A stretch of DNA of 64,000 nt from Gillisella terrae. GTDB taxonomy: Bacteria; Pseudomonadota; Alphaproteobacteria; Rhizobiales; Rhizobiaceae. Where the stretch lies: assembly GCF_004801395.1 (NCBI RefSeq), contig NZ_SSOA01000004.1:310001-374000 (forward strand). Direction: 5' to 3'. Every line of letters starts with the position of its first letter. The first letter of the stretch is position 1. The notes under the pieces are model-generated. The model saw only the letters and a list, made by a program, of their open reading frames with translations, was not told the DNA's origin and did no database searches. The translations under genes and the position numbers were made by a program. Positions 1-8,600 of this stretch are shown piece after piece.

Positions 1-156
1 CGGCACTTTGGTTTCCGGCAAAAGATCGATGATCTCCTGCACCGTCACCGCTTCAATGGCAAAGGTTTCGCCATTGAGATTGAAGGTCAACACAGCCAGA
101 TCGTCACGGCCACGCCAGAGGTTTTGAAAATCGCTCATTGTGGGTACAACACTCAT
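1..156 (-). CDS. cheW: CheW-like chemotaxis coupling protein, N-terminal part only
   Basis: Read on the minus strand this gives a short N-terminal stretch (MSVVPTMSDFQNLWRGRDDL, then an alternating beta-type segment with NGETFAIEA and VQEIIDLLPE) that matches the first strands of a CheW SH3-like domain. The family bridges CheA to chemoreceptors in the cytoplasm. The start at 156 forms an ATGA overlap with the cheA stop codon; a second in-frame ATG at 138 is equally possible, and neither has a strong ribosome binding site. The gene leaves the window at base 1, so about two thirds of a typical 150-160 residue CheW is missing. The position directly after cheA supports the call. What is seen is only about 50 residues. 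Confidence 0.8.
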   Translation of the reverse strand, partial: MSVVPTMSDFQNLWRGRDDLAVLTFNLNGETFAIEAVTVQEIIDLLPETKVP

Positions 157-2174
157 CCTGCTATCCGCAATTGCGCCTCCTGCTGTTGGCCAATACTGAC
201 CAGATTGGTGACATCCAGAATCAATGCCACACTGCCGTCGCCCAAGATTGTGGCACCCGAGAAGGTCACCACATCGTGGTGCAGCCTCGACATGGCCTTG
301 ATGACCGTCTGATGATCGCCGATGATCTGATCCACCACCAGGCCAACCCGCTCATTGCCGGTCGAGATAACAACGACCTTCTGATAGGGGTCGGGCTGCG
401 TTCCGGTGCGGAACAGGTCGCGCAGGCGAAGGAATGGCACCAGACTGTCGCGCAGCGAGATAAAGCTGCGACCACGCGATCTCAGATCATCCTCAATCGA
501 CAGCTCAAGGCATTCCTCAACCGCAGACAGCGGAATGACGTAGCAACCGGCACCAACGCGTACCAACAGGCCATCAATAATCGCCAGCGTCAGCGGAATG
601 CGCAGTGAGATTTCCGAGCCTTTTCCTTCTTCACTGCGGATATCGATAACGCCGCGCAGGGCTTCGACGGTCTTTTTCACCACATCCATGCCAACGCCAC
701 GGCCGGAAAGATTGGTGATCTGCTGGGCGGTCGAAAAACCAGGCTGGAAAATCAGCTGCAACAGCTCCTGATCCATCAACTGCGCGCCCGGCTGAATGAT
801 GCCCGAGGATTCCGCCTTGGCCCGCACACGCTCACGATTAATGCCGCGGCCGTCGTCCTTGATGGTGATAATCACCTCGCCGCCCGACTGGCGCGCCGAC
901 AGAATGACCTTACCTGTCTCCGGCTTGCCAGCAGCCACACGATCCTGCGGCATTTCAAGGCCGTGGTCGATGGAATTGCGCACCAGATGCACCAGCGGAT
1001 CGGCAAGGCGCTCAATGACGGTCTTGTCCACTTCCGTGGTTTCACCTTCGGTCTGCAATTCAATGATTTTGCCGGTTTCACGGGCCAGATCATGGACGAG
1101 ACGACGGAACCGGGTAAACAGACTGCCAACCGGCACCATACGCAGAACCATCATTGTGTCGCGCAATTCACCAGACAGACGCTCGACATCCTCTGAGACC
1201 GACCGCAGCATGATATCAGCGCTTGAGCCTGCCAATTGCGACAGGCGGGACTGGGCAATCACCAGCTCGCCAACGCGATCCATCAATTCGTCGAGACGTT
1301 CAGCCGGAACACGCACATTTTCCGCAGCGGGCTTGCCATGCTTGGCATCAACCGGTGCCTGCGCGGCTGCCGGGGCTGACTTTTGCTCGACAGCAGTAAC
1401 GGGGGCTGCAACAGCAGGTGCCGCCACCGCCGCTTTTGGTGCTGCTGCTTCTGGTGCCTGCTCCTGCTTAAGCTCGATCTCCATATCATCCATGACGAAG
1501 ATAAACACATCTTCGATATCGGATTTTGGCTTGTCCGTGGTCAATGTCACGGTCCACCCCAGATAAAGCTCTGAGGGCGTCAAACTGTCGAGATCAGGAA
1601 TCTTTGACTTGTCGGCAACGACCTTGCACTCGCCCAACTCACGCAATTCATCCAGCAAGCCCAGCGGGTTTGTACCGTTGATCATGGAATTCATCGGCAG
1701 ACGGAAAACCAAAGTCCAGACCGTTGCACCCGAAGATGTCGCCTCAGCGGCACCAGCCGCTTGCGGCACCGCAGCAGCAGGCGCATGAGGATGCGCACCA
1801 CCTGCGCCAACGGCTGCCTGCAATTTGGCCAACAACACATCGCCAGCCATTTCATGATCGCCGTTGGGCGTGGCGACCAGAGATTTCATATGGTCTTGCG
1901 CATCCAGAACCGCTGCCACAAGCTCGGCTGTCGCGGGCACTTCGCCCTTGCGCACCCGGTCAAAAGCCGTTTCGCAATGATGGGTAAAAGCGGCAAGCGC
2001 TTCAAAGCCAAACATTGCCCCGGATCCCTTCAGGGTGTGAAGGCCGCGAAACACCGCGTCGATCTGATCCTGATTGGAGAGGTCATGCAACAGATCAAGC
2101 AGACCACCCTCAATCTGCTCGAACAGCTCGGCTGCTTCCGTCCTAAAAACCTGAATGGGATCCAGATTGGTCAT
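153..2174 (-). CDS. cheA: Chemotaxis histidine kinase CheA
   Basis: This is the central kinase of a chemosensory array; it autophosphorylates on a histidine and passes phosphate to CheY. The 673 residues contain all expected CheA parts. An N-terminal Hpt domain carries the phosphoacceptor His46 in GLHTLKGSGAMF. A middle P2-like region is followed by an Ala/Pro-rich linker around 235-275. The P3 dimerisation helix begins near VRVPAERLDELMDRVGEL. The ATPase domain has the N box HLVRNSIDHGLE near residue 398 and the G boxes DDGRGI and GRGVGMDVV, and a CheW-like P5 domain forms the C-terminus. Both ends overlap neighbours by ATGA (cheY upstream, cheW downstream), so translation is probably coupled. 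Length and motifs are intact. Which of the several rhizobial che clusters this is cannot be settled here. Confidence 0.96.
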   Translation of the reverse strand: MTNLDPIQVFRTEAAELFEQIEGGLLDLLHDLSNQDQIDAVFRGLHTLKGSGAMFGFEALAAFTHHCETAFDRVRKGEVPATAELVAAVLDAQDHMKSLVATPNGDHEMAGDVLLAKLQAAVGAGGAHPHAPAAAVPQAAGAAEATSSGATVWTLVFRLPMNSMINGTNPLGLLDELRELGECKVVADKSKIPDLDSLTPSELYLGWTVTLTTDKPKSDIEDVFIFVMDDMEIELKQEQAPEAAAPKAAVAAPAVAAPVTAVEQKSAPAAAQAPVDAKHGKPAAENVRVPAERLDELMDRVGELVIAQSRLSQLAGSSADIMLRSVSEDVERLSGELRDTMMVLRMVPVGSLFTRFRRLVHDLARETGKIIELQTEGETTEVDKTVIERLADPLVHLVRNSIDHGLEMPQDRVAAGKPETGKVILSARQSGGEVIITIKDDGRGINRERVRAKAESSGIIQPGAQLMDQELLQLIFQPGFSTAQQITNLSGRGVGMDVVKKTVEALRGVIDIRSEEGKGSEISLRIPLTLAIIDGLLVRVGAGCYVIPLSAVEECLELSIEDDLRSRGRSFISLRDSLVPFLRLRDLFRTGTQPDPYQKVVVISTGNERVGLVVDQIIGDHQTVIKAMSRLHHDVVTFSGATILGDGSVALILDVTNLVSIGQQQEAQLRIAG

Positions 2175-2539
2175 TTGCCCAGAACCTTTCGCGCAATTTT
2201 GACAAGCTGATCAGCGTCAAAGGGCTTGGTGATCCAGCCCGTGGCACCCGCGGCTTTCGCCCGCGTCTTCATCGCCGCATCCGACTCCGTGGTCAGAAAG
2301 ATGATTGGAATGCCGGTGTGTGCAGGCGATTTGCGCAAGGCCTCAATCATGGCCAAGCCATTCATGTTCGGCATGTTCAAATCGGTGACAATCAAATCAA
2401 ACTGCGCTGATTTTGCTTTGTTCAAACCATCGAGGCCGTCAACGGCCTCTGTTACCTTGTAGCCAGCATTGGTCAGGGCGATCTTCGTCGTCATGCGAAT
2501 GCTGGCGGAATCGTCAACGGTCAGGATATTGGCGCTCAT
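2171..2539 (-). CDS. cheY: CheY-type single-domain response regulator
   Basis: A 122-residue receiver domain with nothing attached. It has the acidic pair Asp9/Asp10, phosphoacceptor Asp53 in VTDLNMP, the switch Thr83 and invariant Lys105 in TKPF. This is the complete CheY signature. It is presumably phosphorylated by the CheA encoded immediately downstream, with which it shares an ATGA overlap; it also overlaps the STAS gene upstream in the same way. The output is unknown. It could act on the flagellar motor or serve as a phosphate sink or adaptor, since rhizobia usually carry more than one CheY. Confidence 0.95.
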   Translation of the reverse strand: MSANILTVDDSASIRMTTKIALTNAGYKVTEAVDGLDGLNKAKSAQFDLIVTDLNMPNMNGLAMIEALRKSPAHTGIPIIFLTTESDAAMKTRAKAAGATGWITKPFDADQLVKIARKVLGK

Positions 2540-2865
2540 TGTATTTGCCTTTCATGCAACCAGAAAAATCGATCAGAGGGATCTATGTCCGTCAGAAATC
2601 CGCCACGCTCGAGAACGGCCAGCAGTCCGCCGCTTGCCGGCCGCAGCAAGGCGATCTCTTTTTCCTCTGATTGTGCAAACAGGCGCGCAGATTCAACAAC
2701 TTGAATAAAGCTCAAGTCACAGTCAGCGTCCTGTGGCACATCAAGGACGATACTGTCGGCTGCGGAAAACCCTGCGAGGACCGCATCCTTGATGACTTGC
2801 GCGGTCCGAATGGTGAGCGCAGATGGAAGTGCGACCGTTTCGGAAATCTTGGAGGTCAATGTCAT
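2536..2865 (-). CDS. STAS-domain protein in the chemosensory operon (CheS-like position)
   Basis: A 109-residue cytoplasmic protein resembling single STAS (anti-sigma-factor antagonist) domains: a beta strand, then LPSALTIRTAQVIKDAVLAG, a VLDVPQDADCDLSFIQVVES strand/loop/helix, and a C-terminal helix. The start at 2865 is chosen because it makes an ATGA overlap with the preceding HD-GYP gene and is preceded by GAGGA at good spacing; the reading frame runs further upstream, but there it lies inside the HD-GYP gene. STAS proteins bind partners, often controlled by serine phosphorylation. In Sinorhizobium meliloti a small STAS-like protein, CheS, sits just before cheY1-cheA and is reported to influence CheA and phosphate flow. 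The position here is the same, but equivalence is an inference. Confidence 0.75.
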   Translation of the reverse strand: MTLTSKISETVALPSALTIRTAQVIKDAVLAGFSAADSIVLDVPQDADCDLSFIQVVESARLFAQSEEKEIALLRPASGGLLAVLERGGFLTDIDPSDRFFWLHERQIQ

Positions 2866-3986
2866 GAACGTCCTCTCCCTGCATACTGAGGGTGTGGTTC
2901 GGAATGTTGATCCTTTGAAAGGGGTGGCGTGGCAGCGATGCGCAATTTTACGGACAGATCTTCGTGTGTTGCCATGATTGCGGAGATCTTGGTCCATTGC
3001 CGCTCAAAAGCATCGACACAGGCCGGATCAAAATGGTGGCCCTTTTCGCGGAAGATATGGACCAGAGCGTCATGCGGCGTCCAGGCCGCTTTGTAAGATC
3101 GGGGCGAGCACAAGGCATCGAACACATCCGCCAGCGCAACGATACGGGCTTCAATCGGAATATCCTCTCCGCACAGTCCTTTCGGATAGCCCTGACCATC
3201 CCATCTTTCATGGTGGCCACCGGCGATGCGCTCTGCCACCAGCAAAAGATCCGACGTGCCATTTTCGAGGATTTTAACGCCGATATCGACATGCTGGCGC
3301 ATAATGGCGCGCTCTGCAGGCGTCAGATGGCCCGGCTTTGCCAAAATATCATCGGGAATGCCAATCTTGCCAATATCATGCAAAGGGGCTGCCAGATAAA
3401 TCCTGCGGCAAAGGTCTGGGTCAAGATTAAGGTCCTGCGCGATCAGCAGGGCAATTTGCGCCACCCGTGAGACATGATCACCCGTTGCGCCGTCACGATA
3501 TTCAATCGCGCGCGCCAGGCGCCAGATAATCTCTTCTTCGCTGGCCGCCAGTTCTATCGATTTTGCATGAACCACGGCCACAAGGCCTTCTGCACGGCTC
3601 GCCAGCTCCAGATGCGCGCGGCGCAAATTCATCAAATTTTTAACGCGCGCTTTCAGCTCAACCATATCCACAGGCTTGTGCAGAAAATCCGTTGCCCCGG
3701 CTTCGATTGCACTCACCTTCAGGAGCCGCTCGGTCTCCGAGGTAATCATGACAATCGACACCAGATCATAGGCAGGCATGGCGCGCAGCGCCCTGATCAC
3801 ATCAATGCCCGTGAGCTTGGGCATGTTGTAATCGACCAGAACGAGATCAAAATTTTGCTGAGCGCATTCAGCTATAGCCTGTTCCGGATCTTCAAACGCA
3901 TGGACGTGAATGCCATCAAGCTGCTCAAGCTCATGACGCAGCGCCAAAAGCACAGAGCGGCTGTCGTCAATCAGAACAACTTTCAA
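2862..3986 (-). CDS. Response regulator with HD-GYP c-di-GMP phosphodiesterase domain
   Basis: 374 residues. An N-terminal receiver domain (Asp7/Asp8, phosphoacceptor Asp52 in LVDYNMP, Lys104 in HKPVD) is joined by a helical linker to an HD-GYP domain with HDIGK at 203-207 and the full HHExxDGxGYP motif at 258-268. Proteins with these residues hydrolyse cyclic di-GMP; enzymatic activity is inferred, not shown. The only possible start is TTG at 3986: an in-frame TAG lies just upstream and GGAG precedes the TTG at suitable spacing. It is the first visible gene of the minus-strand operon and overlaps the STAS gene by ATGA, which ties c-di-GMP turnover to the chemosensory kinase downstream. The kinase that phosphorylates it is probably CheA, by context. 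Confidence 0.92.
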   Translation of the reverse strand: MKVVLIDDSRSVLLALRHELEQLDGIHVHAFEDPEQAIAECAQQNFDLVLVDYNMPKLTGIDVIRALRAMPAYDLVSIVMITSETERLLKVSAIEAGATDFLHKPVDMVELKARVKNLMNLRRAHLELASRAEGLVAVVHAKSIELAASEEEIIWRLARAIEYRDGATGDHVSRVAQIALLIAQDLNLDPDLCRRIYLAAPLHDIGKIGIPDDILAKPGHLTPAERAIMRQHVDIGVKILENGTSDLLLVAERIAGGHHERWDGQGYPKGLCGEDIPIEARIVALADVFDALCSPRSYKAAWTPHDALVHIFREKGHHFDPACVDAFERQWTKISAIMATHEDLSVKLRIAATPPLSKDQHSEPHPQYAGRGRS

Positions 3987-4425
3987 AGTTTTGCTCCACT
4001 ATCCTGGCACAAGCCCTCTCAAAGCAGTCAATTGACCATGCGAGAGCGCCCGCAACGTTTGCAACGCATCGGCATCATATTAAATTTTTGAGAAACCATT
4101 CCGCATCATGCAGGGGCAGTCTGACGAGTGAGAGATAGTTGAATGCAACCATCTTTTACTCTGGTTGTATATTCGCGCCTACCGGTTAAAATAGAGCTAA
4201 CATACCTATTCTATCGTTGCTTTATTGCGTTAGCACTAACGAAAAAAAGCGTCACAACCAAAATCCGTCAGAAGACGACACAGAAATATCACGCATGCGC
4301 CGAAATTGATGATGATTATATTCTGGGTTAGACGAAGGTAGCAGGTTCTGGCGCAAGCCAATTCAACTCAATACTATCACCAACTATATCGCAGGCGATG
4401 CAGAATGGATTTACAACTATAGAGC
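3987..4425. other. Intergenic region upstream of the chemosensory operon
   Basis: About 440 bases without a convincing gene, AT-richer than its surroundings. It should hold the promoter of the minus-strand operon starting at 3986. A perfect palindrome CGTTAGCACTAACG (4228-4241) and a nearby GTTA-N9-TAAC inverted pair (near 4187) are possible protein-binding sites. Short plus-strand frames here lack ribosome binding sites and typical codon use. Confidence 0.4.
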
Positions 4426-5655
4426 TTAGTTGGATTTCATATTGGCGGTATTGTTTAGCCATCTGAGCATAGAGCGACCGGCCGCCCGGCCCGTTGCAAA
4501 ACAGGCCGTGAGAAGGTAGCCGCCGGTAGGGGCCTCCCAATCCAGCATTTCACCTGCCACGAACAGGCCGGGGCGCTGGCGCAGCATATAGCCATCATCA
4601 ACAGCATTCCAAGCCACCCCGCCTGCCGAGGAAATCGCTTCCGCAATCGGTCTTGGGCGCAAAAGCGGCACCGGCAAGGCCTTGATATATATGGCCTGCG
4701 TCTTGCTCTCCAATGTCGCAATCTGCGGCACCCGTTCGCGCAACAGAGCCACTTTTACACCATCCAGATGCGCAGCCTTGCGAAGCCGTGTCGAAAAACT
4801 GGCTTTTTCCGGTTGACGGGCAAGATCCTGCTGAAGGCGCACAAGCGATTTGGCGGGTGCAAGGTCCAAAACCAGAACGGCCTCACCGCTCTGTTCCAGG
4901 GCATCGCGAAGGGCACTGGCATGGGCATAAATCAGGCTGCCCTCAACCCCATGGCTTGAGATGACAAACTCACCCTGCGTTGTGCCGAGGGCCGATGTGA
5001 TTGTTACCGATTTCACCGGCTCACCTGCAAAACGACTCTGGAAAATTGGGGACCAGTCGACATCAAAACCGCAATTGGCAGGGCGAAAATCGTCAACAGC
5101 AATGCCGTGCTGTCTCAGCCACGGAATCCATTGCCCATCCGAGCCCAGCTTGGGCCAGCTTGCACCGCCCAGCGCCAACAGCGCGGCATCGGGCTGAATG
5201 ATCATTTCACCATCCGGAGTTGCAAAACGGTAACCGTCTTGTGCAAACCCCGTCCAGCGATGGCGGGGACGAATCTCTACCCCGCGCGCCTCCAAATAGT
5301 GAATGAAGGCGCGCAACAAGGGCGACGCCTTCATCACCGTTGGAAAAACCCGGCCGGAACTGCCAACAAAAGTTTCGGTGCCAAGGCTTTGCGCCCAATC
5401 GCGCACATCTTGCGGGGTAAAGGCATCGAGTGCGGCTTTCAGCCGCTCGTTTGCACTCCCGAAACGCCTGGAAAACCGCTGGTAGTCCTCGGAATGGGTG
5501 ATGTTGAGGCCGGATTTTCCGGCCAGCAGGAATTTTCGCCCAAGCGTCGGCATGGCTTCATAAATGGTCACGCGATGACCATGACCGGAAAGAACATCTG
5601 CCGCCATAAGCCCGGCCGGGCCGCCGCCGATGATGGCAATGCTCTTCTCAGTCAT
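4426..5655 (-). CDS. NAD(P)/FAD-dependent oxidoreductase, HI0933/YhiN (BaiN-like) family
   Basis: 409 residues beginning with a classic dinucleotide-binding fold, AIIGGGPAGLMAADVLSG, followed by GRKFLLAGKSGLNIT, which is the hallmark of the HI0933/YhiN flavoprotein family. A C-terminal FAD-contact segment reads GLFVAGEMLDWEAPTGGY. Members bind FAD; their physiological substrates are mostly undefined, and the related BaiN acts on bile acids in gut bacteria, so no specific reaction is claimed. It starts 12 bases after the putA stop codon, with AGGA at good spacing, and is almost certainly cotranscribed with putA. A role in proline catabolism would be guesswork. Confidence 0.88.
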   Translation of the reverse strand: MTEKSIAIIGGGPAGLMAADVLSGHGHRVTIYEAMPTLGRKFLLAGKSGLNITHSEDYQRFSRRFGSANERLKAALDAFTPQDVRDWAQSLGTETFVGSSGRVFPTVMKASPLLRAFIHYLEARGVEIRPRHRWTGFAQDGYRFATPDGEMIIQPDAALLALGGASWPKLGSDGQWIPWLRQHGIAVDDFRPANCGFDVDWSPIFQSRFAGEPVKSVTITSALGTTQGEFVISSHGVEGSLIYAHASALRDALEQSGEAVLVLDLAPAKSLVRLQQDLARQPEKASFSTRLRKAAHLDGVKVALLRERVPQIATLESKTQAIYIKALPVPLLRPRPIAEAISSAGGVAWNAVDDGYMLRQRPGLFVAGEMLDWEAPTGGYLLTACFATGRAAGRSMLRWLNNTANMKSN

Positions 5656-5667
5656 CTATATCCTACG

Positions 5668-8600
5668 CTATCCAATCGCCATCAAGCTGGCATTGCCGCC
5701 TGCTGCCGCCGTATTGGTGGAGATCGACACTTCTTCCACCAGCCAGTCAAGGCAATAGGGATTGCTATCGCCCATGTCAGCGCTTGCCGCTGCCTGCACC
5801 AGTAGCAGCGGGCCGGGCAAAGCCGCAATGGTTTTGTTGAGAGCAATCAGCTCTTCCCCTTCACCTTCCAAGAGAGCGCCTGCAAGCGCAACACTGGTCC
5901 AATTCTGCTTCTCGCTGATCTGAAGGTGGGCAAGCACAGGCTCAGGCAGGTTTCGCAACAATGGTTTCAGATCATCCTTGACCTCAAGCAGGGCCGAATT
6001 GCCCGTGGCGAGCACGCTTGCCAATTGGGTATAAAGCCCTTGCGCCGTCTTTGGCACCAGCAAAATACGTCCGCGTGGATGCAACATATAAAGATTGCGC
6101 TCGCCCACCGGCCCGGGCATCTCCTGCACCTGACCAAGCCGAGATAGCGTAGCCAGATGGCGTGCGGCTTGAGCATCCTCGCCCTTGGTGTCCAGCCAAT
6201 CAGCAAAAGCAATCAGGCCGGGATCGACTATTGCTTCTCCTCTGTGCTGCGACGGCAGGGTCTTTTCAACCAAACGGCCGAGGTAAAGCGGACCGCCCGC
6301 CTTTGGCCCCGTGCCCGACAGACCGCGCCCGCCAAAGGGCTGCACACCCACCACGGCCCCAATGACGTTGCGATTGATGTAGAGATTGCCGGCCTTGATC
6401 CGCGCCGTGACATGCGCAATGGTTTCATCCAGCCGGGTGTGCAGGCCAAAGGTCAGGCCATAGCCGGTGGCGTTGATCTGATCGATCAACCGATCCATGT
6501 CAGCGCGGCGATAGCGAAGCACATGCAAAACCGGGCCAAACACTTCGCGGCTCAACTCTGCCAGATTGCTGATTTCGATAATGGTGGGTGCAACGAAGGT
6601 GCCGTGCTCGGTGCCGGCCAGCGCTCCGATTTGCTCAACCTGTTTGCCCTTGGCACGCATGGCCTCAATATGGCGCTCGATGATGTCTTTGGCCTCTGCT
6701 GAAATCACCGGGCCAATATCGGTTGCCAGCATATCCGTGCGGCCAAGGCTCAATTCATGCAGGGCACCCTTCAGCATTTTCAAAGTGCGATCGGCCACAG
6801 CATCTTGCAGGCACAAAACCCGAAGCGCCGAGCAACGCTGACCGGCGCTGTCAAAAGCCGACGCAATCACATCGGCCACCACCTGCTCTGCCAGCGCCGA
6901 CGAATCGACAATCATGGCGTTTTGACCGCCAGTTTCAGCAATCAGCGGAATGGGCCTGCCATTGGGCAATAAACGCCCCGCCAATTCTGTCTGGATCAGC
7001 TTGGCAACCTCGGTAGAACCTGTGAACATAACACCTGCAACACCGGGGGCAGAGGTGAGAGCTGCGCCGATGCGGCCATCGCCCAACACCAGCTGAAGGG
7101 CTGCCAGCGGCACGCCAACCCCATGCAGGATGCGCACGGCCTCTGCCGCAATCAAAGGCGTTTCCTCAGCAGGCTTGGCCAAGACCGGATTGCCTGCCAC
7201 CAGAGCGGCCGCAATCTGCCCGGTGAAAATGGCCAATGGAAAATTCCATGGGCTGATGCAAACCACGGGGCCAAGCGGCTTTGTCTCTTCGGTAAAGGTG
7301 CTTCTTGCCTGAGCCGCATAGTAGCGCAGAAAATCAATCGCTTCGCGCACTTCGGCAATGGCGTTGGGGGCCGATTTTCCGGCCTCACGCATGATTAGCC
7401 CCAAGAGCGTGGGCAAACGCGCCTGCATCACATCGGCTGCTTTTTCCAAAAGCGATGCGCGGTGGTCGGGCGTGGTTTCTGCCCAGACCTGCATCTGTGC
7501 CCCGGCATGAAGAACGGCCTGTGTGGCATCCCCTTCCGTTGCATCAAACACAGTACCGACCACATCCCGGTGGTCGCCGGGGTTGAGCACTGACCGGCTT
7601 TGGCCTTCACCGGAGGCGGCCAAAAGCTGCGGCTTTGCCTCCCACTCCGTGGATGCGGTCGATTTCAATGTCTCGCTCAGCGACTGCAACACCATTTCAT
7701 TGGAAAGATCCAATCCGGCAGAGTTTTTCCGCGCCCCATAAATCTCGGTGGGTTTGGCAATCTTCTCATGCTGCGCACCCGGCACCGGCATCGCCCGCAC
7801 ACCATCAACTGGGTCGGCAATCAAATCATCAATCGAGACATTGGGATCGGAAATACGGTTGACGAAAGACGAGTTGGCCCCATTTTCCAACAGGCGACGC
7901 ACCAGATAGGCCAGCAGCGTTTCATGGGTGCCGACCGGCGCATAGATTCGGCAGGGGCGGTCGAGCTTGCTGGCTCCCACCACTTCATCATAGAGCGGCT
8001 CGCCCATGCCATGCAGGCATTGGAACTCGTAAGAGCCGATTTTAAAATCCGGCCCGGCCAGCTGATAGATGGTCGCCAAGGTCTGGGCATTGTGGGTGGC
8101 AAATTGCGGAAAGATCACATCGCGCGCCGCCAGCAGCTTTTTGGCGCAGGCGATATAAGACACGTCTGTATGAATCTTGCGGGTAAAGACAGGAAAATCC
8201 TCAAGCCCATCCACTTGCGCGCGCTTGATTTCAGCATCCCAATAGGCCCCCTTGACCAAACGCACCATGATGCGGCGGTTTGCACGACGCGCCAGATCAA
8301 TGATGAAATCCAGCACAAAGGGGCAGCGCTTGCCATAGGCCTGCACAACAAAGCCCATGCCGTTCCAGCCATTCAAAGCCGGATCAAGGCATAGCTCTTC
8401 CAGCAAATCCAAAGACAGCTCCAGCCGGTCGGCTTCCTCAGCATCAATATTGAGGCCAATGTCATACTGCTTGGCCAGGACGGCCAATTGCTTCACCTTG
8501 GGCAGCAACTCACCCATCACCCTTGCTGTCTTTGCGCGGGTGTAGCGCGGATGCAGCGCTGACAGCTTGATGGAAATGCCCGGACCTTTGTAAATCCCAC

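Noticed and set aside
4143-4331. Plus-strand 62-codon frame in the intergenic region before the flavoprotein gene
   Set aside because: No ribosome binding site, atypical composition and AT-rich non-coding context.
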